A stretch of 64,000 nt of DNA from Schistocephalus solidus (GCA_017591395.1 WEDG01003235.1:1-64000); one strand, 5' to 3'. Counted from the first letter of the stretch, positions 1 to 11,243 are shown. Translations and numbers: made by a program. Notes: generated by a model not told the origin, from the sequence alone.

Positions 1-170
1 TTCGAGACTGTGGTCCCCAGCTCGTCGCCAGACTACGGGCAGTGTACAGGAACAATTAATTAATTAACCATGTTAAACAAAGGATTCTGAGATTGGGCGA
101 AATCCGGAACCAATAGGTGCTGGAGGCATTTCGTCATCCAGTCGCGGGATTGGTTTTGCGCTGATTGAAT

Positions 171-450
171 TTACTTTAACGATCTGTATGCGGCATCCAA
201 ATCGATATGCCGGTTGATATACGCCCCATCTGGAGTGCAATTGCCTCCGGCAGGAATCTCACGGCCTTTTCCTGATTGCGATGCAAACAATCCGCGTTTT
301 CCTCCCATGCAAACTTCTGTCCGGTACTCCAGTGTATGCATAGCCACTTGCAGGAGCAAATGCGCTCTTGCCCTCTAACCACCAATTGATGTTCGTGTAG
401 GCGTGGGATGAGGACAGGATTTTGCAGTTTGACCACAATAAACGCATCAC
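171..450 (-). pseudogene. Penelope-like element, GIY-YIG endonuclease C-terminal remnant
   Basis: Read on the minus strand, two overlapping frames together give the pattern of the C-terminal part of the GIY-YIG endonuclease of Penelope-like retroelements. HTLEYRTE is followed by an FAWEEN segment, then RFLPEAI, then INRHIDLDAAYRSLK, which is the usual H..H.fdW...R..rE.....INRh.dl...Y..L layout. At least one frameshift lies between the halves, because the first and last parts are read from different frames, so this is a dead fragment. No reverse transcriptase from the same element is seen to its right, where an unrelated LINE starts at about 640. Family assignment is by motif only; a free-standing GIY-YIG gene is much less likely given the frameshift and the surrounding repeats. 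Confidence 0.5.
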
Positions 451-654
451 AACTGGGACATGGAAACTGTAGACAACACTCCTGTCCAGCGTATCTGACC
501 CTGTCCTTAGGGTGCGTATGTCAAAGGCGCAGTGAGCGTAAATCCAGGATTTCAGGTGGTGGTGCTACTTTGCATCTGCTGTTTTCTAAGCTGCATTTCG
601 ACAAAGCCTCTGGATACATGTTTTGGATGAGAGTTCGCCAGGTCTGTTTTTCCC

Positions 655-2085
655 TTTGCACGTCCCTCCTCCGTCACGAGCGTTAAGGGCGCAGTCGTCC
701 GCGAAGCAGCGTCATGGATTGTCAGGCCGTAGACATCGCGCGCGTTGGAGCCCGCATACGCCGATCAAGTTGAGAAGGTGTCACCGTCAGTTCTGTAGGC
801 GATGCGGATCCTGGTGGCCGCCTCATCACGGTAGGCGCCCATCAGCATAGCCGAGAACATGGGACTGAAGAGGGTAGTGCCAGTACGCAGCCCTGCTGCT
901 CGCTTCCGTCTGCCAGTCACCGCGAATGATCTGTCGATACAGTCCTGTCGTCAGAGGAAACATGATTGCGCGCTTTCGTCATCCTCTGTCAAGGTGAAGC
1001 TGACTCGCCCGCGTGCGTGAACCGCTCAGGACAACCGAATTTCTGCATGACTTTCCACAGTCCGTACGATCCACCGCGTCAAAGGCTTTTGTTAGATCCA
1101 CGACGTAGTGTTTAGGTGGAGTTCCGCATCTCCCTGACACTTCTCTTGTAGTTGGCGGGCGGCAAAGATCATATCGGTTGTTCCGCGGTGTCGGCGGAAG
1201 CCACATTGGCTTTCCGAGAGCAGGCCCTGCTCCAGGTGACCGTTCAGACGATTGAGAAGGATACGGGCGAAGATCTTCCTCGGCGATGTTGGAGTAACGA
1301 GATGCCTCTGTGATTATCACAGAGTTGCCGGTTCCCCTTCCGTTGTGTAGAGATGGACGATGGTCACGTCTTTGAAATCCTGAGGAACTTGTCCTTGGCG
1401 CCACATCTCCTGGAAGAGTGTTGTGAGTTCTGCCATCAGCCGGGGCCCACCGTGCTTGTAGATCTCCGGTGGGATTGCGTCGGATCCCGGTGCTTTAGCG
1501 CTGAAAACTGCTGCACGGCCCGGATGGTTTCTGGTAGGAAAGCGGCAGATCCAGGTCTTGTTCGTGTCCAGTGAGGAGCCGGTCAATGGCAGCATCGGAG
1601 ATGGCTGATGAGCACCATGAGTCACTTCTGATGTGCTCGGCGAAGCGCCCCCAGAATTTGAAATTTCTCTGTCAGCAGTGTTGTGCCGTCAGAGCTGAGC
1701 AGTGGTGCGGTCCCCTTGATACACGGACCGTAGATGGCCTTGATGGCTTTGAAGAGTTTTTCATTCATTGCGGTCCGCATACCCCTCGGATTTCCTCAGC
1801 CTTTCGGATCATCCAGGCATCCTGCATCTCCCGCAGCCGCGTTGCTGTTCAAGGCGCCGGCATCCGAAGAAGGCTGCTTTGGTGGCAGCCAGTTCGAAGG
1901 TCCATGTAGGCTTTACGTAATCCATTCTTCTCCGCGAGTAAGTTGCTGATGTCGGACTCATTGTCGTCAAAACCAGTCCTGGTGTTGACGGCGTGCGCGT
2001 CCGAGGACTTCGACGGCGGTGGACTGGATGACATTTCGCAGTTGACCCCATCGTGTCTCCACGGTAGCATTCTCAGCTGGAGCAT
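655..2085 (-). pseudogene. LINE copy 1 reverse transcriptase N-terminal and palm fragment, broken
   Basis: Linker sequence (2085-1809) is followed by the fingers of the reverse transcriptase. KAPGSDAIPPEIYKHGG and VPQDFKDVTIVHLY (1625-1317) are the standard RT motifs before the palm, and VVDLTKAFDAVDR (1404-979) is palm motif A. The region matching the FADD box of copy 2 lies near 655-720. The ORFs overlap in different frames (979-1404 and 1317-1625), which shows a frameshift near 1320-1400. The domain stops at the truncation point near 640. Nothing suggests function. Confidence 0.65.
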
Positions 2086-2218
2086 GTAGGTCCTCCAGTT
2101 TCTCGGTTATTTGGTTGCTGAAATCAAAACAGTGAGCAGGCAAATTTAATAAAAGAGCATTTTAACTTACCTGGTAGCCTCTTACCTTGGGGCCTTCTTC
2201 GGGGTTGCAGTCGGAGCC

Positions 2219-3217
2219 TCATCTGGGAGATGACGAGGCGGTGATCTGTCCAACCATCGGCATCTCGAGATCGCCTTGGTTACCAGCACGTCCTGTCGAT
2301 CTCGCCTCCGGACGAGGACATAGTCCAGCAGATGCCAGCCCCGCGACCGAGGGTGCATCCACGTGACCTTCTACCGCGTCGGAAGGTGGAAGAAGGTGTT
2401 GGTCAGCAAGAGACTGTGTTCCCGCACACGTGCGCAGAAGAAGGAGGCCGTTATCGTTCGAGCTACCGTGACCCGTGGGGACCCAGCACTCACTGCCAGG
2501 CAGTGTGGTCCGTCCCGACGCTTGTGTTGAAGTCACTAAGGACATTTAACTTGTCCACCTTTCGACGCAGTCGCCAGCAGGGCGTGCAGGTCCTCGTAGA
2601 ATTCGTCCTTCGCCGCATCATGGTGGCGAATTTGATCTCCCAGAAGAGGCAGGCGGAGGCTCATCAGGCGATCATTGATACCCTGCGGCAGACAGGGCAG
2701 ACGTCCCACGATGTCGTTCCGGATGGCAAAGGCAACACCATCGTCGCGTCGCTCTGCCTTTGGCCGGCCGCTCCAGAAGAAGGTATAGCTGGCACCCACC
2801 TCCTCCAGCTGACCCCTGCTTAGAGAATCTGGTCTAGCTGAGAGCAGCAATGCCCACCTTTGTAGCACGCCAGTTCCCGAGCGACTAGCGCCGTCCTCCG
2901 TTCCGGCCGATTACTCCCTAGGGATTGTCTAAAAGGGAACGAACATTCCAGGCTGCTAGTGTGAGTGGACTCAACCGAGCAGCCTGGACGGCTATGGCGA
3001 AGGAGATGGGGACGAGGGGAATTGTTATTTGTTTGAGTTTAACGACCGCGTATTTTGTGATATGCGAACCGCGGCCGGCTGCAGAAGACGTGATAACCAG
3101 CAATTTTTTAAGGCACCCTTTTCTAGCCCCCTTCCTCCGCGAGGAGGCAAGCAGTGCTGTCCCTAAATAGGGCTGCTCGGACATCCCAGACGGCTGCCGA
3201 ACTCCACTATGGGTCAT
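2219..3217 (-). pseudogene. LINE copy 1 N-terminus and APE-type endonuclease, broken
   Basis: This is the N-terminal part of the LINE polyprotein, which nicks target DNA for target-primed reverse transcription. The minus-strand ORF 3217-2918 carries a leader of about 85 residues and ends in AAWNVRSLLDN, the classic first motif of LINE endonucleases. The next block, 2868-2536, contains [20 protein letters not shown] and [19 protein letters not shown], the middle of the endonuclease. The block 2545-2219 has NDNGLLLLRTC. The pieces lie in different frames with stops between them, so at least two frameshifts are present. The expected DFNAR-type catalytic segment is disrupted in this copy. Confidence 0.65.
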
Positions 3218-3563
3218 GGTTTTGTTTTTAGTGGGAGAACGACCCGAGTTAGCCTGGGCTGCCTACGGGTTGCTGTCGCCCCAACCGTAGGACTTTTTGA
3301 TAGGGGAGGTGGGAAGTTCGGGAGTCAGACATACCGGTTGTGGAGGCACACACAACACTGGAGACCCTCACCTGGTTTGACCCGCTGGATGTGACAGTGT
3401 CTCGGGGTGTGGCCGCTGGGAAGAACCCAACTTTCGAGGAGCCACAGGTGATAGTTGGGTACCAGTTAGAGGCGGCCACAGGAGCATTCACCACTTTTAC
3501 GAGACAAATGGGCGACCAGACGCTATCTGTGTGGTGCTACCTAACTAATGCCCCCTACACCCC

Positions 3564-4174
3564 ACCTGGAAGATATAATAGATAGTCAATCCACGAAGTC
3601 CCCATATACTACTCTATAAGTGGCAATAATCTCCCGTATCTCTCTATGAAACGCAAAAAGCGTCTCCAATGTTTTGATTTCCGAGGAACACCTGGGTTAT
3701 AGGGAAGCCTGCACAGCTTCTTAGGTGCCTGGAGCAGCTGGCACGGGACGGAAAAAGCTCGATGGAACAATGTTCAAGTGAGCTTTTTCTTCCACTGGCT
3801 GACTCTCATCTAGTGAAGCTATTCTTGCGCCCATTGTCCTTCCGCATCTGTCCAGAGGTGCTTGCTGGGACAACTGACCACATCCTCGAGTACTATAAAC
3901 CGCCTCTTTCGGTGAATGTTTCTGCTGTGCGTAGCTAGCCTGACATTGAGGACGTCGTGAGCCATGATGCCCTCAACCTTGAAGTTTCCCAGCTTCGTGC
4001 CAGTCGTATCTAGAATCGTCGACCGACCGAGTCTCCTACTCCCGTTTCGGGCAATCCACAAACGACGGTTTCTGCTGGTACACTCACCTATGCATGCAAC
4101 GCCCATCACTGCCAGTTTCCGCGTCGTTGCAAGAAATCCGGCCTCCCTCTCGCCCACTCACATCTTCGTTCTTA
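3564..4174. other. Unassigned stretch between LINE copy 1 and a LINE-tail fragment
   Basis: No recognisable gene or repeat is seen here. A 112-codon open frame runs on the minus strand (4157-3819), but its product matches nothing I know and its composition is not convincing. Confidence 0.3.
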
Positions 4175-4312
4175 TTGACTCTCTTGACACCAGGTCCAGG
4201 TGCGGGAGTGAAACAAAGAGAGTAGCTGCGGGCAAGTTTACTCTATATAATCAACGCATCAGCCTTGAGCATACGGTGGACATCGTCGAGGCTTACGATG
4301 AAAGTGAACCTG
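4175..4312 (+). repeat. LINE-tail repeat fragment
   Basis: This short copy of the dispersed tail family is in plus-strand sense. It has CTCTTGACACC, then the GAGCATACGGTGGACATCG block, then the CATCG...CGATG terminal hairpin just before GTGAAC. It resembles the fuller copies at 10865-11243 and, inverted, at 25429, 30727, 38740 and 53825. Confidence 0.6.
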
Positions 4313-4849
4313 ACGTGTGACAAAGAAATCCTCGGCGTAAAAGAACTTGCCTGCTGACCAGTAGTGGGCGACAAACTTGGTCGATCCATCTTCAAGTCGC
4401 TTTCCCCCACATTTTCGACCAAGAGTTGGTTGTCCCTAACTTCTTGTGGACACTGATGCTGACATCCAGTCTGAATTCCGCCCTTTCGAATGACCGTAAG
4501 TCACCGCACTCTTTTCTCCCTAGCAGCTAATAAAACCTCCATTAAAACGTTCGGTCAATGATTTCTTACGCTAGATCTTGGTTTTCGACGTTCGTTTTGC
4601 TGGATATTTACTAGTGCCGGCATTCATACTGCCATTCTCGGAGCCGATAACATATCTTTTTTCGGTCTTCCCGTTGATATATAGTCCTCTAACCTAATCA
4701 ATTGATAACCTCTTTATACACTAAATGTACAACTCGTGCTCTTTTCATTTCCCGTGTCCGCGCATTTCAACAGTTCATTCGTCCACTCCGTATTATCGTT
4801 TATTTTCAGGGATTTCCATCTATCACTCAGCCGCCCAGTTTTAAGCCCT

Positions 4850-5790
4850 CCTGGTCAATAAGCCACAGATAAGTTAGCTATCGTAAAGGCCGATTTCAAC
4901 ATATATGATGGAGCTAGGTAAAAGAGGCGCCCATCAAAAGTACATGGGCTGCTCCCCTACAAAGAAGGTCCTAGCTGCCTGGCGCCCATGCGGTGATAAC
5001 CGACGGTTGAATAACTGCACTGTTCCCGAGGATATCCGCTTCCCCATCTCCATGATTTTTCATCTAGCCCTAGCCGATGCAACAATCTTTTCTAGCAGTG
5101 ACCCTAGCAAAACCTACCGACCCCGGTGCTCAAAAGACTGTCCCCAGAGCGGCGGTCATGACCCAATTTCATCTGTTTGGATTCGTCAGGATGCCTTCAC
5201 TGACTCAGAAACTTCGTCCAATCTCTATTATCGTTTGTTTCCGATTCCCATCTTTCACTCATTCCTTCCAGTTTGATCAACCTATTAAGCATTCCGTCAA
5301 GCAACTTCCGGACCATGTGTTTTTAGCCATCCTCGTCGATAAGCCGCAGATATCTAGCTATCGTTAAAGCCGAGTTCAACTTTATAATGGAGCTAAGCAT
5401 AGTGCGGCCATCCAAAGTTCCTGGGCTGTTGCCCTACATAGAGTGTGCAAAAGGCCCTGTACTGGCATATGCGGTGATTACCGACGGTTGAACCTGCACT
5501 GTTCCCGACAATCCGGCTTCCCCATCTCCGGGATTTTTCATCTAGCTAGCCGGTTGCAAAATCTTTCTAGCATTGACCTAGCTAAAACCTTCCACCGAAT
5601 CCCCGTTGCTCCAACAGACGTCCGAAAACGGTGATCACGGCCCAATTTGACCTTTTTCAGTTCGTCAGGATGACTACGGACTCAGAAACTCTGCTCAAAC
5701 CTTTAAACGTTTCATAAACAAAGTCCTTTGCGACTTACCCGTCGTTATTGTTTAATGTCGATGATGTCTTGTCGCGGGGTTTCGGTGAGC
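4850..5790 (+). pseudogene. Ty3/gypsy reverse transcriptase, tandemly duplicated and broken
   Basis: The first copy (about 4905-5276) contains WRPCGDNRRLNN...VP, the fingers motif of gypsy RTs, then ATIFSSSDPSKTY where palm motif A is expected. The second copy (about 5440-5790) repeats the CGDYRRLN stretch and continues to LRNSAQTFKRFINKVL and a VDDVLSR catalytic box (GTC GAT GAT at 5757-5765), read in shifting frames. The flanking blocks also repeat: the AATAAGCCACAGATA sequence at 4857 and AAGCCGCAGATA at 5341, and the TATTATCGTTT blocks at about 4791 and 5227. This shows a tandem duplication of roughly 440-480 bp. The first copy runs into the second before reaching its own catalytic box. 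Confidence 0.75.
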
Positions 5791-6329
5791 GGACGCATAC
5801 CGGTACCAGGCGACCTAAGACAGTTTTCGAATGGTTGACCCATGTAGTGTTTTCATGAACGCCTCTAAATGCGTTTTTGGTGTTTCACTGCTCCTGTATC
5901 CCTAGGACACCGCATATAGATACTTTCGGTTTGTCGTCCCATGGACATAAAACGTTTCAGCTATTCGCGAGTTCCCTACTCCTGCTTCTTTTCCGACAAC
6001 TTCTGCGCCGTTTTATCCCTTACTGCAGCTTCTATCGAAACTTCAATGTCCTCACTGCGCTGAATGGATGTCACCCTCGTAACCAATCTTTTCAATGGAG
6101 CAACCTGGGAGTTGTCTTTTCCTGACACAGCTGTGGACGCTTTTCAACGTTTCAAAGGAGATGCACTTGCGGATGCAATTGCCGTCTTTCACCCCTCTAA
6201 CTGCATGCCCCACTCTCCGTTGTTGCTGACGCTCTCCAATTATTACGCATAGGTGCGCAGCCCTTCAGCAAACAGACCCCACAGGCTATCCAACCCTTGG
6301 CGTTCTACTCCTGCCAAATGGACGCCTCC

Positions 6330-6560
6330 CAAACTCGTTTATAGCCCCTTTTGGTAGAGAACTCTCGCTATTTACTTCTTAGCCATTATTTCGCAACTAT
6401 ATGCTGAAGGCAGAGATTTTCCTATTTATAGGGACTACAAACCGCTTACGTGTGCCTTCTCTACTCCCTCTGACAAGTATTCGCTTCAAGAGGCCAGCCA
6501 TCTGGATTTTATTTCTCAATACACTGCAGATATTTGATTTCTTAAAGGCTTTTCTACTCA
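6330..6560 (+). pseudogene. Ty3/gypsy RNase H remnant
   Basis: Read across two plus-strand frames, the stretch gives RTLAIYF, then EGRDFPIYRDYKPLTCAF, then HLDFISQYTADI. These are the conserved pieces of the gypsy RNase H domain (E.LAiy..., FtiytDhkPL, hlDyIsqft.di). The D of the canonical TDHKPL motif survives as RDYKPL. A stop precedes the first piece and another follows the last, so the domain is broken. Confidence 0.6.
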
Positions 6561-6618
6561 TTTCGCTGATTGTCTTTATCGACCTGGAATTACCGCCATT
6601 ACCCATCCTTCCATTGAC

Positions 6619-7385
6619 TTGGAGCGCATGTCGGAACTGCAGCACCAGCCGAATTTTACTGAACACCTTGAACATACTAGTCTTCAGATCAAGGCCATTC
6701 CTCTGTCTACTATCTGTGGTAATATCTTGTGTGATGTATCGCGCGGTTCCACTCGACCTGTAGTTCCAAACAAGATGAAACGAGATGTTTTTACCGCGTT
6801 GCAAAATCTTGCTCATTCTGACATCCGGGCTACCCAGCGCCTCAACAGCGAGCGTTTCATCTGGCCCAGTATGAACACCGATATCCACCAATGGACTCGT
6901 GCAGGCTTAGTTTGTCAGAAAACCGAAATCGGACGGCACACAAAACCCCCATTGGGACTTTTCTTGTCCCTGACGCACGCTTTGCACATTTGCACATATC
7001 TCTAGTAGGTCCTTTACCTACATACCGTGGTTTTAATTACTTGATAAATATAATTGAACGATATATGCGGTGGTCCATCGTAACTGCGCTTTCAAAAGTA
7101 ACTGCGGATGCTGTCGCTCACACCTTTCTGGAACACGGGATCTCCCATTATGGTGTTCTCTCAACTATGACCACCAACCGAGGCCAGCAATTTGAATCTA
7201 GACTTTTTAATGGCCCTACGAACCTCCTCACCTACCTTCCCTCATTCAACGGTTTATTTGAGCGTTCCGGGCCTAGGACAACCCATCTTACTGCAGCGAG
7301 CATCTGCCCTTGGTCATGCTCGATATCCGTACTGCCATCAAACCCAACTTGTTATGCTCCTCTGCCGAACTTGTTTACGGCCCTA
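6619..7385 (+). pseudogene. Ty3/gypsy integrase with lost catalytic acidic residues
   Basis: The zinc-binding HHCC region is read as LAHSDIRATQRL...FIWPSMN...GLVCQK (frame 6619-7005), with the first H and the last C of the motif visible. The catalytic core follows in another frame (6891-7403): HISLVGPLPTYRGFNYLI, then IERYMRW, then TTNRGQQFES. In intact gypsy integrases these positions read DvVGPLP, vDRytRW and TDRGgQFeS. The conserved acidic residues are therefore replaced by S, E and N respectively, and the core cannot be active as read. One frameshift separates the zinc domain from the core. It is a relic, not a domesticated gene, because the frame breaks again near 7290. Confidence 0.75.
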
Positions 7386-7719
7386 CCCTTCGTTCCCCGG
7401 TGATTTTTTCGGGCAGAGTCAAAGCTTAGCTGACATGGATCCTACTGATTATGTCCAAATATTACTCCAAGCAATGGCTAATCTGCGAACCACACCTACA
7501 CGCACTCCGGCCAGTAAGTCATACATCGAGCCTAATTTCCTAATGTGTTCTTTTGTGTTTGTCCGCGTAGATGGTGTTCATAAGCCGCTACAACAGCCCT
7601 TTGACGGACCATTTCGAGTTCTATCACGCACAAATAAGCATTTCAAAATCGTCCGTCACGACCGCATCGAGGCAGTATCAGTCAACCACCTAAAGGTGGC
7701 GTATACCGAGCCTTTTTGA
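7380..7719 (+). pseudogene. Ty3/gypsy integrase C-terminal region
   Basis: The longest open frame (7192-7719) ends with a segment typical of the far C-terminus of flatworm gypsy pol: DPTDYVQILLQAMANLR, then FVFVRVDGVHKPLQQPFDGP, then FRVLSRTNKHFKI and VSVNHLKVAYTEPF before a stop at 7717. The chromodomain-like GPF.V and V...LK.A pattern is intact here, so this end is the best preserved part of the element. The stop codon followed by about 205 bp to the polypurine tract is the expected layout. Confidence 0.7.
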
Positions 7720-7925
7720 AACCCCCTACAGCACATCCTTCTCCACCCGATACAGTGCCTCTTTAGATTCCAAAGCCTGGGCTCACATCTGATAACCCTG
7801 CACCTTCCCCCACCCAACGCCCTCCATCCTTTACGCGCAGTGGTCGTAGCGTCCATTTCCGTAATCGTTAGCAACATTATACCTAAAACTTCTATGTTTC
7901 CTCAAATTAAATTTTGAACTCTCCT

Positions 7926-7950
7926 AGGAGGGGGAGAAATGTAGTGACAA
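7926..7950 (+). other. Polypurine tract and start of 3' LTR
   Basis: AGGAGGGGGAGAAA is directly followed by TGTAGTGACAAAAC, which is the expected order of a gypsy polypurine tract and an LTR beginning with TG at 7940. The LTR end is not clear because a tRNA-like repeat follows from about 7985. Confidence 0.55.
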
Positions 7951-7984
7951 AACAAAGCATTTTGTTTTAGTAGGTTAAAAATAC

Positions 7985-8361
7985 TCCAATTAAAAAGCAA
8001 CACACAACTTTTGTAGAATTTTAAAATGCGAAGCCCCATCGGGAGCCACGATTTTAATTGCACTTGGGTAAGTTACCCGCCCAGCCTACTGCAACGCATG
8101 GAATCCACCAATTCTGATACATTAAGCTAAATGCCAAAGCAGGATTTCCTAAGCAATCAATCTAGAATCCACCAGATAACTACAAGGCACAAGTAATTAG
8201 TAGATGATTTTGGCAGATTTGAATAATTCCTTTGACCCACTTGAGCTTTGGCTGTACTAAAGCCTTCCCCTTGCTGGCATGGGTTTGAATCCCACCATGG
8301 CCACCGAGTTTTGCACAAGTGGGTCAAATGAATTGTTCAAATCTGCCAAAATCCTCTACTA
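7985..8361 (+). repeat. Dispersed element with tRNA-like core and terminal inverted repeats, copy 1
   Basis: The core 8198-8361 is framed by an imperfect inverted repeat: TAGTAGATGATTTTGGCAG at 8198 and the reverse complement of the same sequence at 8317-8361, each about 45 bp long. Between the arms lies a tRNA-like sequence with a B box (GGTTTGAATCC at 8282-8292) preceded by GGCTGTACTAAAGCC. The A box is missing in this copy. The flank 7985-8197 is similar to the reverse complement of about 50100-50290, so the repeat unit is larger than the inverted-repeat core. Confidence 0.65.
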
Positions 8362-8689
8362 ATTTGACAATAAGGAAAGACGGATTCGTCTTCGGCATCC
8401 TTATCAGCTCGCACCTTTGAGCGGAAGGTGGATCATTACACCCATATGTATCACCACGACATCAGAAACTAACAAATTTTCCCCGTGCCATCCCCACTCA
8501 CACATTTGCACGTTACAGAACATACTACTCTCTATTTTTTAGTATTTTCTAATTGTTTCGTCAGATGCTCTAAAGAGTGAAGTGGAGATAACCCTTTGTC
8601 CAACGTTCATTAAGTGTTGGCGTTTTTAATATACAATATCATTGTAACCAATAGGCAGTTCTAAGGCGTCACCTACCCTTCCATTAAGA

Positions 8690-8805
8690 AAACTGAACTA
8701 GACTGAACCCTTACCCTAACCCTGAAGTCCCTGGAAGTTGGCTCAAAATCACCTGTATTGCGGACGGTTTGTGTGCCTATGTCCACTTTAGGGGCCGTTA
8801 TAAGT
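8690..8805. repeat. Telomere-like tract plus conserved box, copy 1
   Basis: CCTTACCCTAACCCTGAAG is followed by GTTGGCTCAAAATCACCTG, TATTGCGGACG and CCACTTTAGG. The same order of boxes recurs at 15680-15775 after a longer degenerate CCCTAA tract, so this is a dispersed repeat and not a chromosome end. Confidence 0.5.
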
Positions 8806-10860
8806 TATCCTTATCATAATCCTCATCTATATTTAATATAAAGTACTATATGACTGTATTGGAGGACTTCAGACTGAGCCCCATGGTATATCGAGACGAA
8901 TGCATCTTATAACTTGATCGGCGAGCGCTCATTTACTACAGTTGACCTCAAAAATCATAAATAACATATATCTTTCCAGTTGTAAGCAATTGTTCCAACA
9001 ACTGTCTCGTTTAAGCCCCACAATACCTCATGAATGCTAGGCCAGTATGCAAGCCTTCGATTCTCGCTGCAAAGAAGATATACACGCGATCACTAAGACG
9101 ACAGGTTTATAAATCTGAGCTTTGTAATTTGTACAGCAGGCCATCAGCAGCGACTTTTGCATTCTATCTGCCTACTGATGATGGCCGAGTCTGCCATTTT
9201 TCACTTTATGATCCCCAATTGCATAAGTCGTAAAGAAGCGCGGACTACGTGAAATATGAACTAATTAGCTTTGCACTTGCGATTGCTTTAACCAGCGTTG
9301 CCTAGCTACAGCACCTCAAGGTCGTTTAGTGTTACTTGCAAGCTGAAGTGCGTGTGCCGCTTAAAGCTCTTTGGAGAAGATTTTACAGAAATGGTTGGGT
9401 GGTGAATGTCTTCGGATCTTTCTTCAGACGTTGAAAACACCATGTATGCTTTGCCATGTCACCATGGCGGATCTCTTTACATCCATGCAGTTTAAATGCA
9501 GTTCCGTTTGAGTTACATCAGTACTTGCTCTGCTAAAATTAACTTTCAAACTGTGAATAGTGAAATTTTAGAACAGTGAACTGATGATTTATTAACAAAA
9601 GTGCCAGAATAAGGTTTCGGTTATGGAAGATAACTTGCGTAGGTTTGTGAGACTGATAATTCTGCAACAAAATTCCAAGATATTTCATACACGTTGGTTG
9701 AAAAGTTTTGCATTCATTTGCTGAAATCAAACTCGTTGAACACTGATTGCATAAGTACAGACACTTCTCTACTTTAGAACTTTCAGACACATCAACAAAG
9801 AGGACTTCAAGCCCAATTTATGTTCGCTGAGTTCCATTACGTTTTAGGACAGGGACAAATGTGTATTGATTTGTTAACCTGATCTGTAAACCTGCTTGAA
9901 AGCATGTTAAATAACGACTTAAGAACGTTTAAAGTTAAGAACGCCTGTTTGGATCGTTACTACCTCGCAAATCGAGCAGTGTCCTTGGGATGTATTATTT
10001 CTATTGATTTTCGACGTCTTTAAATGTTTGAAAATATTTTATAGAAAATGTTTCTGAAAACACCCTTTTGCATGCTTTTCCTTTATCAACTCAGGTTTTT
10101 CTTAAAGTTACTACCAGAAGAAATGGTGTGTTTCAATTCTGTCTTACTTTACTAATTTCCCAATAGTTTTAAACCCTCCTTTCATGAGTCCCAAATTACA
10201 CCCTCTAGACTTGAACTTCAAACTTTTACTTCATTCACCCGTGTTATTAGGACGATAACATCTGGCGCTCATAGCACTTTGCGGTAGACATTACCGTGAG
10301 ATAATGCAGTAGAAGCAGAAGCAGGGACGATCTCACAAAATCCGCAAACTATGGAAACTTTTTGTGGCGGATTAACCTCTACGTATCCTTCAAATTAAAA
10401 AAAAACCTGAAGAGGACGTAATTCCACAGAAGGATCTGGCAATGTTCCATTTTCAAGGAAAGTATTCCGCAAATTTGGAGCGAATCCTTCGAAAATTGGT
10501 ATGAAAAGTAGAACTGAAATCCATCAGCTATTGCTGAATAACCACGTTATATTTACGAGCTGCAAACCGGTAGTCGGTAGTATAAAATGTTTGTGAATTT
10601 CTTTCCCCGGAAATCAAACAAGGCAAGATGAAAACTGGAGTTCATATACCAGAAAACACACGGAGAACGCTGGGGAACCGACTGACGAGTCAAACTCTTC
10701 GCAGCTGCGTCATGCAGAAGCACAAAATCGATAAAAAACGCGTATCTGGGCCTTAAGCTAATACCTAGGCCGTCGGTATGGTAAATTTAAAACAGGCGAG
10801 TAAAGCAGGATTTGTTGAAAACGGAAAATTTCTTGACGGCTCACCAACTGCTGCCCATGT
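8806..10860. other. AT-rich stretch without recognisable features
   Basis: Only short, low-complexity open frames are present on either strand. I see no repeat family shared with other parts of the window, and no RNA gene. Confidence 0.5.
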
Positions 10861-10864
10861 CTGC

Positions 10865-11243
10865 ATTATCTAGATAAAGAATGTGCCCCCTAAACGGGCC
10901 ACGTGGTAGGTGCGTTGAACCAACACGGGGGCCACATTAGGGCACGACAGGCGTTATTCGGGTTGCGCTCCCATAACAAATGCCGAACATGGAGGTGTGG
11001 TAGCACGCCTAGGGGCGGCTAGGACTTAGGGGACCCATGCGCGCCAGCCACCTGCGTCCTCTCCCGCCTCCGGTCTTCTTGACTCTGTCTTGACACCGGG
11101 TTCAGGTGGGGGAGCAGGAGAGAGTGCGGTAGCTGCAGCGCAATGCTACTATCACTTAAAACTAATTCACGCGCCAGTCACCGTCCCTGCTCCACCCTTC
11201 CATGGAGCATACGGTGGACATCGTCGGACTACGACGGTCGAAC
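10865..11243 (+). repeat. LINE-tail repeat, plus-sense copy
   Basis: Similar in inverted orientation to 38740-39120 and to the tails at 25429 and 53825. It contains CCCCCTAAACGGGCCACG, CCGGTCTTCTTGACTCTGTC, CTACTATCACTTAAAACTA and CATGGAGCATACGGTGGAC. It ends in a CGTCG-GACTA-CGACG hairpin at 11222-11236. Confidence 0.65.

Larger units (their letters stand above)
640..3563 (-). mobile_element. LINE retrotransposon copy 1, 5' portion, 3' truncated
   Basis: A non-LTR retrotransposon lies in minus orientation. Its 5' end at about 3563 is inferred because this copy and copy 2 (5' end about 30722) are similar through a shared 5' leader that stops at the same CCCCCTACACCCC-type sequence. It encodes an APE-type endonuclease (about 2960-2230) and the first part of the reverse transcriptase (about 2085-655), but the frames are broken many times. 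Similarity to copy 2 ends near 640-660, just after the FADD catalytic region. The RT C-terminus and zinc-finger tail are missing, and unrelated sequence including a PLE remnant follows. The element is non-functional. Confidence 0.75.
4430..7939 (+). mobile_element. Ty3/gypsy LTR retrotransposon, decayed pol region
   Basis: A plus-strand relic of a Ty3/gypsy element. In order it has a likely protease trace (FLVDTDADI near 4440), a reverse transcriptase region present as two diverged tandem copies (4850-5280 and 5330-5790), an RNase H segment (about 6330-6560), an integrase (6619-7290) and a C-terminal segment ending at 7719. A polypurine tract and probable 3' LTR start follow at 7926-7940. Stops and frameshifts break every domain. 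I could not find gag or a 5' LTR upstream. Confidence 0.8.

Noticed and set aside
2332..2823. 163-codon plus-strand open frame
   Set aside because: Antisense of the LINE copy 1 endonuclease, whose minus-strand motifs are clear.
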